Source: Candidatus Aerophobota bacterium | GTDB taxonomy: Bacteria; Aerophobota; Aerophobia; Aerophobales; AE-B3A | Direction of reading: 5' to 3' | Assembly (NCBI GenBank): GCA_030602105.1 | Contig: JAUWAK010000082.1 | Span: forward strand, 1-5,300 | DNA length: 5,300 bases | Shown: positions 1 through 4,752 of the stretch, piece after piece | How positions within the stretch are numbered: position 1 is the first letter of the stretch | Layout of the letters: the number at the start of each line of letters is the position of its first letter | The notes under the pieces: model-generated | What the model saw: the letters and a program-made list of their open reading frames with translations, nothing else | Database searches by the model: none | Told to the model about the DNA's origin: nothing | Made by a program: the position numbers and the translations under genes

Positions 1-563
1 CCGTCGACCTTTACCGTTGACCAGAGGAGGACGGCATCGGCACCGTGCTCGCCTCCTACAAAGCCAGTCACAGCAGTGATGGGGACGTCTAGCTGTTTGG
101 AGAGCTCTGAGCAGAATCTCTGGCTTTCCAGGTTTGTCCCCGTGCTGATAACCCAATTGGCCCCGGAGAGCTTCTTAAAAAGAGTTCCCATAGCATCCAC
201 CGGGTTGGTAACAATGACGAATTTAGCTTCAGGATTCCTGGGGCCCAGGGCCTCTGCCAGTTCTTTTATCATCCTGGCATTCGCCGCTGTCAACTCTGTT
301 CTATCCTTCATTTCCGGCGTACGTGGGAAACCTGCAGTTACCAAAACCATATCAGATCCCTCAACAGCTTCATTCCGATCATAGCCAAAGATTTTCATGG
401 GAATTCGGGTACTGGCTATGGTATGTCGAATCTCCTCTGCCACAGCCTCTGCCAGACGGGGAACCACATCAACCAGGGTCAGCTTTTTTATCCAGAATTC
501 ATGGGCCAGTACGAGCAGAGTCATTCTCCCTACCCTTCCCGTACCTACCACTGCTAGATGCAT
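1..563 (-). CDS. mdh: Malate dehydrogenase (LDH/MDH family), N-terminal part, cut by window edge
   Basis: Cytoplasmic NAD-dependent 2-hydroxyacid dehydrogenase that interconverts malate and oxaloacetate. 187 codons are visible, about 60% of a usual ~310-residue enzyme; the C-terminus lies beyond position 1. Seen in order: Rossmann GTGRVG (residues 7-12), Asp32 at the end of strand 2 (favours NAD over NADP), TAGFPR (76-81), VTNPVD (118-123), GTNLESQRF (142-150), and the active-site GEHG with His173. In LDH numbering Arg81 is position 102, where Arg marks malate rather than lactate specificity, and Arg88 and Arg149 match substrate-binding Arg109 and Arg171. Two oddities: the loop between Arg81 and Arg88 is one residue longer than in typical MDHs, and the dyad Asp168 is Glu146. 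The ATG at 563 is chosen because GGAGGG lies 8 nt upstream and the glycine motif begins at the usual distance. Malate specificity is inferred; a lactate or other 2-hydroxyacid substrate remains possible. Confidence 0.9.
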   Translation of the reverse strand, partial: MHLAVVGTGRVGRMTLLVLAHEFWIKKLTLVDVVPRLAEAVAEEIRHTIASTRIPMKIFGYDRNEAVEGSDMVLVTAGFPRTPEMKDRTELTAANARMIKELAEALGPRNPEAKFVIVTNPVDAMGTLFKKLSGANWVISTGTNLESQRFCSELSKQLDVPITAVTGFVGGEHGADAVLLWSTVKVD

Positions 564-569
564 GAAATG

Positions 570-577
570 CACCCTCC
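570..577 (-). promoter_or_regulatory. Ribosome binding site of mdh
   Basis: A GGAGGG core on the minus strand ends 8 nt before the ATG at 563. It favours that ATG over an in-frame GTG three codons upstream, which would overlap the site itself. Confidence 0.75.
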
Positions 578-624
578 ATACACCAATCTAGATCCACAAT
601 TAAAGAGCCTTATCTTGCATGGTC

Positions 625-653
625 TTTATAGCAGAAAAAGAGTGCCTCGTCAA
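625..653 (-). promoter_or_regulatory. Sigma-70-type promoter for mdh
   Basis: On the minus strand a -35 box TTGACG (648-653) is followed after exactly 17 bp by a -10 box TATAAA (625-630). Each box differs from consensus at one position. The predicted start near 617-618 gives a leader of about 55 nt before the mdh ATG. No transcript data are available, so the assignment rests on box quality, spacing and position. Confidence 0.75.
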
Positions 654-691
654 CGTGCTCCCTCTTTTGACGGGATAAACTCAGAGTCGCT

Positions 692-722
692 TGAAAGAAA
701 AAGAAAGACGCCAATTCTTTCA
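692..722. repeat. Inverted repeat between the divergent promoters
   Basis: TGAAAGAA (692-699) and TTCTTTCA (715-722) form 8-bp inverted arms with a 15-bp spacer. They lie upstream of both divergent -35 boxes (653 and 733), where an operator could act on both genes. The arms are A/T-rich and could arise by chance, so the operator idea is weak. Confidence 0.3.
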
Positions 723-732
723 GCGTGTCAGC

Positions 733-761
733 TTGATTTTGATCCAGCAATAGGATATAAT
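733..761 (+). promoter_or_regulatory. Sigma-70-type promoter for the 859-1281 gene
   Basis: A -35 box TTGATT (733-738), a 17-bp spacer and a perfect consensus -10 box TATAAT (756-761). The predicted start near 768 leaves an untranslated leader of about 90 nt before the ATG at 859. It faces away from the mdh promoter, making 564-858 a divergent control region. Confidence 0.75.
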
Positions 762-858
762 GAGGCCGCGGATTATTTGCGGGAAATGAGGAGCGTCCCC
801 CTAGAGAAGAAGGAACTATCTCTACAAGGAGGAGACCCGTCAAAGGAGACAAAGAACA

Positions 859-1281
859 ATGATGAAAGATGAGACGCCTCCCAGAAAAAAAGGAGGGAAG
901 AGGAGAAGCACGAAAGCAGATTCCAAAACTCCAGGGAAACAGGGGAAGGAAGAACTCGGTCGCCTCCGAGGACTCCTGATGCTGGGGACGTTGGGTCTCT
1001 TCGGGGGAGTGCTCTGGCTAGCCTATCAGAAAACAATCTCATCAATGAAGAAACCGAAGCCTGAGGTACCTCCTGAGGCCCCACCAGACAAGGACTCTGT
1101 GGAGGAGCTTGCGAAGCGTTTGAGGGAACTCCTTGCATCGCCTCCTTTGGAAGGAGAAGAGGAGATCAGGAGAATGAGACAGAAAGAAATGGTGGAAAAA
1201 CTCCAATCCAGGATGAAGCCGGAAGACTGGCCTCGGGTACAAGAAATATTGAGCAAGCCCAAATCACCTCAGGAACCATAG
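859..1281 (+). CDS. Small single-pass membrane protein of unknown function
   Basis: I do not recognise this 140-residue protein. It has a strongly basic, Lys/Arg/Pro-rich N-terminus (residues 1-37), one hydrophobic segment (about 37-56) and a hydrophilic C-terminal part. The latter starts with a Pro-rich linker (66-77) and continues with charged, probably helical stretches at 79-93, 98-119 and 123-132. The positive N-terminal side suggests N-in orientation with the C-terminal part outside, but basic residues follow the membrane segment too (Lys64, Lys65, Lys67), so this is uncertain. AAGGAG (843-848) precedes an ATGATG pair; the first ATG (859) has the better spacing (10 nt). A good promoter lies at 733-761. 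The stop lies inside the 3' end of rarA, a 13-bp tail-to-tail overlap. Strong ribosome binding site, promoter and coherent protein layout make it a likely real gene. Confidence 0.75.
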   Translation: MMKDETPPRKKGGKRRSTKADSKTPGKQGKEELGRLRGLLMLGTLGLFGGVLWLAYQKTISSMKKPKPEVPPEAPPDKDSVEELAKRLRELLASPPLEGEEEIRRMRQKEMVEKLQSRMKPEDWPRVQEILSKPKSPQEP

Positions 1282-2531
1282 TATTTTCTTTTCTTGAGTT
1301 CTTTCGGAAGATACCCCTGCTCCACCTTACCCCCAGGGAAGGCATGGGGATACTTGTAGTCTTTCCCGTAGCCCAACCTTTTCATTAAAGACGTCACGGG
1401 ATTTCGAAGGTGAAGAGGCACCGGCAAGTTCAAGGTCTTTGCTACATCTTCCTTGGCCGCTAGAAGCCCTTGGTAAGATGCGTTGGACTTTGGGGCAGAG
1501 GCGAGGTAGGTGGCTGCCTGAGCCAGATTTATCTGGGCTTCGGGCATTCCAACAAATTCTACGGCCTGAGCTGCTGCCGTAGCTACTGACAGAGCCTGAG
1601 GGTCCGCATTCCCTACATCTTCAGAGGCGAAGACAATCATTCTCCGCGCAATAAACCGAGGGTCCTCCCCTGCTTCAACCATACGAGCCAACCAGTAAAG
1701 AGCAGCATCCGGATCAGATCCTCGCATAGATTTAATAAAGGCAGAGATGACATTGTAATGCTCCTCACCCGCCTTGTCATACAGCAAGGCCTTGCTCTGA
1801 AGAGCTGCCTCAGATGTCTTCAGGTCGATGTGACGGATACCTCGTGAGTTGGGCTCGGTTGTTTCAGTAGCTATCTCCACTGCATTCAATGCAACCCGGG
1901 CGTCCCCATTTGAGACATTAATAATTAGGTTCAAAGCCTCCGGGGCGATTTCTATTTTATGCTGACCCAAGCCGTTTTTCTTGTCTTTCATAGCCCGCTC
2001 AAGGATCCTGCGGACTTCTTCTGGGGTGAGTCTTTCCAGGGTGAAGATTCTGCTCCTGGAAAGAAGGGGCCCGATGACCTCAAAAGATGGATTCTCTGTA
2101 GTGGCACCGATTAGAATAACAGTTCCGTTTTCCACATAAGGTAAGAAGGCATCCTGTTGAGCTTTATTGAAGCGATGAATCTCATCCACAAAGAGGATGG
2201 TCTTTTGTCCATAAAGCTGGAGTCTAGTCTGAGCCTCCTTGACCACCCTTCTTACGTCTGCCACCCCGGCGGCTACCGCGGAGAACTGAACGAAGTGGGA
2301 ATGAGTGCCGCGGGCAATAACTCGGGCCAGAGTGGTCTTTCCTGAGCCAGGGGGTCCCCAGAATATCAAAGAGGATAACCTGTCCTTATCCATCATTTTC
2401 CGCAGGATTTTGTCCTCTCCTACAATATGCTCTTGTCCCACAAATTCTTCCAGACTCTCTGGCCGAATACGGTCGGCTAAGGGACTCTGCTTTTCTACGC
2501 CTTTCTCCTCACCTCGAGCGAATAGATCCAT
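1269..2531 (-). CDS. rarA: Replication-associated recombination protein A (RarA/MgsA), AAA+ ATPase
   Basis: Complete 420-residue protein, normal for the family (E. coli RarA is about 447). RarA is a clamp-loader-like ATPase of the RarA/Mgs1/WRNIP1 group that acts at stalled or gapped replication forks with SSB. Visible in order: the PLADRIRPESLEEFVGQ entry motif (17-33), Walker A GPPGSGKTT (59-67), Walker B with DEIHRFNK (116-123), sensor 1 GATTENPS (142-149), arginine-finger region LLSRSR (156-161) and sensor 2 GDAR (209-212). The MgsA-type C-terminal oligomerisation domain follows (about 251-415), with KSMRGSDPDAALYW (267-280), ASEDVGNADP (302-311), APKSN (346-350) and the near-terminal RKYYGS. 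All ATPase residues are present, so it should be active. The ATG at 2531 has AAGGAA 9 nt upstream, and a promoter lies at 2621-2648. Its last 13 bp overlap the end of the opposing 859-1281 gene, and no separate terminator is evident. Confidence 0.98.
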   Translation of the reverse strand: MDLFARGEEKGVEKQSPLADRIRPESLEEFVGQEHIVGEDKILRKMMDKDRLSSLIFWGPPGSGKTTLARVIARGTHSHFVQFSAVAAGVADVRRVVKEAQTRLQLYGQKTILFVDEIHRFNKAQQDAFLPYVENGTVILIGATTENPSFEVIGPLLSRSRIFTLERLTPEEVRRILERAMKDKKNGLGQHKIEIAPEALNLIINVSNGDARVALNAVEIATETTEPNSRGIRHIDLKTSEAALQSKALLYDKAGEEHYNVISAFIKSMRGSDPDAALYWLARMVEAGEDPRFIARRMIVFASEDVGNADPQALSVATAAAQAVEFVGMPEAQINLAQAATYLASAPKSNASYQGLLAAKEDVAKTLNLPVPLHLRNPVTSLMKRLGYGKDYKYPHAFPGGKVEQGYLPKELKKRKYYGS

Positions 2532-2592
2532 CTCAAAATGTTCCTTGGCTTTTTCCTAGGGTAGTCTGTTGTTAGTTTGCCTCGCTATATCT

Positions 2593-2612
2593 ATTTGGCA
2601 TTAGTGCCAAAT
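2593..2612. repeat. Perfect palindrome at the rarA transcription start (possible operator or 5' hairpin)
   Basis: ATTTGGCA (2593-2600), a 4-bp spacer TTAG, then TGCCAAAT (2605-2612): perfect 8-bp arms. The predicted rarA start is near 2614, so the dyad covers roughly +2 to +21. As DNA it could bind a dimeric repressor; as RNA it would be a hairpin at the extreme 5' end of the rarA message. It does not match the CIRCE, Rex or Gram-positive LexA consensus sites as I know them. Confidence 0.55.
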
Positions 2613-2620
2613 TCACTGTC

Positions 2621-2648
2621 CTTATAACATACTCTTGAGATATGTCAA
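2621..2648 (-). promoter_or_regulatory. Sigma-70-type promoter for rarA
   Basis: On the minus strand a perfect -35 box TTGACA (2643-2648), a 16-bp spacer and a -10 box TATAAG (2621-2626) preceded by an extended -10 TG (TGT before the box). The predicted start near 2614 gives a leader of about 80 nt to the ATG at 2531, beginning with the palindrome at 2593-2612. Confidence 0.75.
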
Positions 2649-2670
2649 CTTCAGCCCCCGCCCGGAAATA

Positions 2671-2698
2671 TTGACAGTTTTGCCGTTAATTGTAGGAT
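2671..2698 (+). promoter_or_regulatory. Candidate promoter for the SH3b-domain gene
   Basis: A perfect -35 box TTGACA (2671-2676), a 16-bp spacer and a weak -10 box TAGGAT (2693-2698, 4 of 6 matches). The start would fall near 2705, about 40 nt before the ATG at 2746. It is back-to-back with the rarA promoter, the two -35 boxes being only 22 bp apart. A CCCCCGC/GCGGGGG inverted pair (2655-2661 and 2706-2712) flanks it, of unknown meaning. Confidence 0.55.
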
Positions 2699-2745
2699 AA
2701 GAAGAGCGGGGGAAGTAAGAGACCGTAAAGCACGAGGAGGTCCGA

Positions 2746-3090
2746 ATGAAGGTAAATCGGTGGGAAAAAGAGCGCTTCAGGGAGGCAAACAAGAGCAGCT
2801 TGTTATTGGCAGGGATAATGGGTATCCTACTGGTGGTGCTGCTAGTGATTTATCTTTCCATACCCAGAGTTCCCAGCGGCCCAAGCCAAAGTAAGCCAGA
2901 ACCAGAACCTATGGCTACAGGGACTGTCAGAGCGGTAAGGGAAAACTTTCGTCTCTCCCCCAATGGGACGAAGATCGGAGAATTAATTCAAGGAGCAGAA
3001 CTCAAGGTTCTTGAAGATCGGGGAGCCTGGATCAAAGTCCAGGTGGAGGGATGGCTCTGGAAAGACTCAACTTCCCTATCGTCAAGTTAG
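2746..3090 (+). CDS. Membrane-anchored bacterial SH3 (SH3b) domain protein
   Basis: 114-residue protein with a short charged cytoplasmic N-terminus (1-16), one membrane helix (about 18-39, SLLLAGIMGILLVVLLVIYL), a Ser/Pro/Glu linker (40-58) and an SH3b-like domain (about 60-108). SH3b features visible are TVRAVRENFRLSPNG (60-74), a Gly-rich turn followed by GELIQGAEL (78-86), and VLEDRGAWIKVQVEGWLWKDS (88-108); the GAWIKV and EGWLW strands are typical of the fold. SH3b domains often bind cell-wall peptides or act as adaptors outside the membrane, so the domain probably faces the periplasm or wall; the ligand is unknown. There is no cleavage site after the helix, so it is a signal anchor. GAGGAGG (2734-2740) is only 5 nt before the ATG. 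It is divergent from rarA and followed by no codirectional gene that I trust. Confidence 0.85.
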   Translation: MKVNRWEKERFREANKSSLLLAGIMGILLVVLLVIYLSIPRVPSGPSQSKPEPEPMATGTVRAVRENFRLSPNGTKIGELIQGAELKVLEDRGAWIKVQVEGWLWKDSTSLSSS

Positions 3091-3205
3091 CCTCCCACCC
3101 CTCAAAAGCCCTCTCTTTAAATGGTTCGTCTTGGTGACAGTGACAAAGTTGATGAAGCCCTCTCCCGCACCTTGAGAGAACGGGAAAAATAGCCTCTTTA
3201 TTCAT
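3032..3205 (-). CDS. Doubtful small ORF (57 codons) with strong ribosome binding site
   Basis: An ATG at 3205 on the minus strand is preceded by AGGAGG 4 nt upstream, one of the better sites in the window, 52 nt after the stop of the SPW-repeat gene on the same strand. The 57-residue product has a cluster of Cys and His (Cys13, His18, Cys21, His22, Cys23, His24) but no family that I recognise. Its 3' third runs antisense through the end of the SH3b gene, and its middle is antisense to the bS21-like fragment at 3121-3192. Only the ribosome binding site speaks for it, and that could be chance. Confidence 0.2.
   Translation of the reverse strand: MNKEAIFPVLSRCGRGLHQLCHCHQDEPFKERAFEGWEANLTIGKLSLSRAIPPPGL
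3121..3192 (+). pseudogene. Possible remnant of ribosomal protein bS21 (N-terminal fragment)
   Basis: A 23-codon reading frame beginning MVRLGDSDKVDEALSRTLRE and ending at TAG. It aligns without gaps to the start of bS21 (E. coli [22 protein letters not shown]): Val, Asp-x-Ala-Leu, Arg-x-x-Arg and Glu-Lys coincide, with Asp/Glu and Ser/Asn exchanges nearby. bS21 normally has 55-75 residues, and none of the three frames after the stop resembles its Arg-rich second half. There is no ribosome binding site. It may be a decayed bS21 copy, a very small relative, or coincidence over a short stretch. Confidence 0.25.
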
Positions 3206-3256
3206 GTTTCCTCCTCGAGATTGGTCTCTTTGGCCAGGAGAGGGCATTGAGATAAC

Positions 3257-3721
3257 CTACGTCTTCTTTCCCTCACTGGTTGGTGGTTCTTTCTTTTCGG
3301 CTTCTTTTGTCTCCTTCTTTTCCTCTTTGGGCCTTTCTTTTGGCTCTTCTTCCTTTTTTTTCTCCTCTTTTACCTCTTCCTCTCCCTTTTCCTCTATCTC
3401 TTTCTCTTCCTCCACCTTCTTGCTGCCACCCCAGGCTGAGAATACCATAATCAAAATACCAACTATGAGTCCATTAGTTAGATGAGGGATGGTATTTCCA
3501 CTAATGCCAGGGGTCCATGCCGCAATAACCAGCCACACGCCAAGTGCTACGGTCACCCACATAGGGAGAATTTTTCTCAACCCGCTCCACACAGCCAGGA
3601 TGATAACCACGATGCCCACCACGAAATCATCGATGGTGTTAAAGAGGGGGAAACGAGACAGGGAAACGCTGATTGCCGCGAGCCAGAGGCCTAACCCGAA
3701 ACTGGTCCAACATTGCCACAT
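3257..3721 (-). CDS. SPW-repeat membrane protein with Glu/Lys-rich tail
   Basis: 154-residue protein in two parts. Residues 1-98 are hydrophobic and hold two copies of one unit: W5-x7-W13, then Gly36 and W45 in the first; W55-x7-W63, then Gly88 and W97 in the second. Spacings are the same within each half (8 residues W to W, 9 residues G to W), and motifs such as LG(L/V)WL recur. This is the pattern of the SPW repeat family, with four membrane helices predicted in total. Residues 99-154 are almost entirely Glu, Lys and Pro, highly charged and low-complexity, probably a disordered or helical cytoplasmic tail. The function of SPW proteins is not established; no catalytic residues are visible. 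The start is fixed by an excellent ribosome binding site (GGAGGTGAT, 3727-3735) before the ATG at 3721. A candidate promoter lies at 3775-3802, suggesting its own transcript despite following the 3835-4638 gene. Confidence 0.8.
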   Translation of the reverse strand: MWQCWTSFGLGLWLAAISVSLSRFPLFNTIDDFVVGIVVIILAVWSGLRKILPMWVTVALGVWLVIAAWTPGISGNTIPHLTNGLIVGILIMVFSAWGGSKKVEEEKEIEEKGEEEVKEEKKKEEEPKERPKEEKKETKEAEKKEPPTSEGKKT

Positions 3722-3726
3722 GATCT

Positions 3727-3735
3727 ATCACCTCC
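3727..3735 (-). promoter_or_regulatory. Full-length Shine-Dalgarno site of the SPW-repeat gene
   Basis: GGAGGTGAT on the minus strand is complementary to the whole 16S anti-Shine-Dalgarno core. It ends 5 nt before the ATG at 3721 and indicates high translation initiation. Confidence 0.8.
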
Positions 3736-3774
3736 CTTCCTAGTTAGATCCGGACATTTTCTTTATGACTACAT

Positions 3775-3802
3775 ATATTACACATAAGTTCCCGTCTGGC
3801 AA
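3775..3802 (-). promoter_or_regulatory. Candidate promoter for the SPW-repeat gene
   Basis: On the minus strand a -35 box TTGCCA (3797-3802), a 16-bp spacer and a -10-like TAATAT (3775-3780, 4 of 6 matches). The start would be near 3768, giving a leader of about 47 nt. Weaker than the other promoters in this window; read-through from the upstream gene is the alternative. Confidence 0.4.
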
Positions 3803-3826
3803 TAGGCTGGTGCTGACTTTGATGGG

Positions 3827-3841
3827 AGGATAGCCTATCCT
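3827..3841. repeat. 15-bp perfect palindrome over the stop codon of the zincin-like gene
   Basis: AGGATAG-C-CTATCCT, centred on 3834 and including the TAG stop at 3835-3837. The 1-nt centre is too tight for a simple RNA hairpin. Its core can instead pair with ATAGGCT at 3802-3808 (7-bp stem, 23-nt loop). No T-run follows on the minus strand, so a classical terminator is not supported. Confidence 0.3.
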
Positions 3842-4638
3842 TGCTCTATATCCTTCAACTCACCTTCCAGAATGTCGTCAGAAATTGCGCGGCTAATGAG
3901 GGTAATGTTTTCCGCTATATCAGCACCCAGGAGGAATATTTTGTCATAGACCATTCCTCGAATGATAGTTCGATAATCAGGAGGAAGATAAGCTATGCGG
4001 GTTTCGATAGCCTGTCTAATCTCACTGCCAAATTTGGGAACACTGAGCAGGGGAACACCGCCGCTGGCATCTCTTACTATCGAAAGAATGTAGACAATTC
4101 TTAAAAGTGGGTCTCTTAATGCTATTTCCCAGGCTAGCCTGTCTTCTTGCGTGACCTTTAGAATGTGCTTAGAGTAAGCCACCTGATTTCTGAAAAGGCC
4201 CTTTTGCTGCAGCAACTTAGTGACTTCGTACTCCTTGGCTATCATGGCCGTTTGGTAGAGAAGACTATTGGTATAACGTGGGGAAAATCTGTACTTGGTT
4301 GCAGCCTCCCTTAGCTCATCCGGCAGACTGACAAGATAAAATTCTATTGAACCATGCAAAACAGAGTGAGCTACTTGACGTTGGATCCCGGCCACAAAGA
4401 CCTCTTTGGGGTATTGGCTAATCTGGTCAGAATAGATGGTAATTCTCGGTTTTCCCTTCCAGATGCTATGGGTGGCAAAGAAAGAAGTCTCACCACTCGA
4501 TTTCTCATATATCCATATACTGACGGGGTCTCGTTTTGGAGATCCCAAACTCTCGTAGCTACCGTTAATGACACTGAGGAGCTCATCAACAGCTTCCTGG
4601 TCCACTTCACCAAACTTGCTCACGCAAATCCCGGGCAT
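3835..4638 (-). CDS. Zincin-like protein with degenerate metallopeptidase motif, function unknown
   Basis: 267-residue, apparently soluble protein; no signal peptide or membrane helix. Residues 39-100 have the layout of a small zincin domain: strand VSIWIYEK (39-46), a second strand region with RITIYSD (65-71), then the helix FVAGIQRQVAHSVLHGS (81-97). In active zincins such a helix would carry HExxH; here the corresponding positions read Arg87-Gln88-Val-Ala-His91, followed by His95. So one His of the pair and the catalytic Glu seem to be lost, while HSVLHGS is kept. The rest (about 105-267) is helical and unassigned. It may be an inactive relative with a structural or binding role, or the alignment may be fortuitous. 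The ATG at 4638 has GGAG 8 nt upstream. The gene follows nth by 114 bp on the same strand, with an unusual leader between them (hairpin and mini-ORF), and is probably cotranscribed with it. Confidence 0.8.
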   Translation of the reverse strand: MPGICVSKFGEVDQEAVDELLSVINGSYESLGSPKRDPVSIWIYEKSSGETSFFATHSIWKGKPRITIYSDQISQYPKEVFVAGIQRQVAHSVLHGSIEFYLVSLPDELREAATKYRFSPRYTNSLLYQTAMIAKEYEVTKLLQQKGLFRNQVAYSKHILKVTQEDRLAWEIALRDPLLRIVYILSIVRDASGGVPLLSVPKFGSEIRQAIETRIAYLPPDYRTIIRGMVYDKIFLLGADIAENITLISRAISDDILEGELKDIEQG

Positions 4639-4653
4639 ATTGCCTTCTCCGTA

Positions 4654-4677
4654 CTAATACCTGATCGGCAATTCCAT
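4654..4677 (-). other. Mini-ORF of 7 codons upstream of and in frame with the zincin-like gene
   Basis: ATG at 4677 encodes MELPIRY and ends with TAG at 4654-4656. It is 13 codons upstream of and in the same frame as the ATG at 4638, with no other stop between. Its ribosome binding site AGGAGG (4686-4691) is a full consensus at the ideal 8-nt spacing, better than the site of the gene proper. It could be a leader peptide coupling translation to the next gene, or the original start now cut off by an amber codon. Confidence 0.4.
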
Positions 4678-4681
4678 CTAT

Positions 4682-4697
4682 TTTGCCTCCTGGCAAA
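4682..4697 (-). promoter_or_regulatory. Hairpin embedding a consensus ribosome binding site
   Basis: On the minus strand TTTGCC-AGGA-GGCAAA forms a 6-bp stem with a 4-nt loop. The AGGAGG ribosome binding site of the mini-ORF lies in the loop and the 3' arm, so the fold would partly hide it. No T-run follows, so it is not a terminator. Its role is inferred only from position. Confidence 0.4.
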
Positions 4698-4752
4698 CCA
4701 CGGGCTATATGTCAACTTCGTCTTTCGAGCTTCGCGAATTGAGCTATCTGAC

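Noticed and set aside
76..591. Plus-strand ORFs opposite mdh
   Set aside because: They are antisense shadows of the clearly recognisable dehydrogenase on the minus strand.
558..872. Plus-strand 104-codon ORF across the divergent intergenic region
   Set aside because: It starts inside the mdh start region, has no good ribosome binding site, contains both promoters, overlaps the ATG of the 859-1281 gene, and its product looks like random sequence.
773..1262. Minus-strand ORFs opposite the 859-1281 gene
   Set aside because: Ser/Leu/Phe/Pro-rich composition typical of antisense to Lys/Glu-rich coding sequence; the plus-strand gene has the promoter and ribosome binding site.
2594..2611. Sigma-54 promoter suggested by TGGCAC-like bases in the palindrome
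   Set aside because: The required TTGC element at -12 spacing is absent; the match comes from the palindrome arm alone.
3091..3256. Intrinsic terminator between the convergent SH3b and SPW genes
   Set aside because: Short complementary pieces (CTCTC/GAGAG) exist but no stable GC-rich stem followed by a T-run on either strand.
3204..3485. Plus-strand ORF rich in Ser and Phe
   Set aside because: It is the antisense of the Glu/Lys-rich tail; the runs of Ser/Phe follow directly from the pyrimidine-rich strand.
4710..4715. TTGACA on the minus strand as promoter -35 box between nth and the zincin-like gene
   Set aside because: At 16-18 bp downstream there is only G/C-rich sequence around CAGGAG, so no -10 box supports it.
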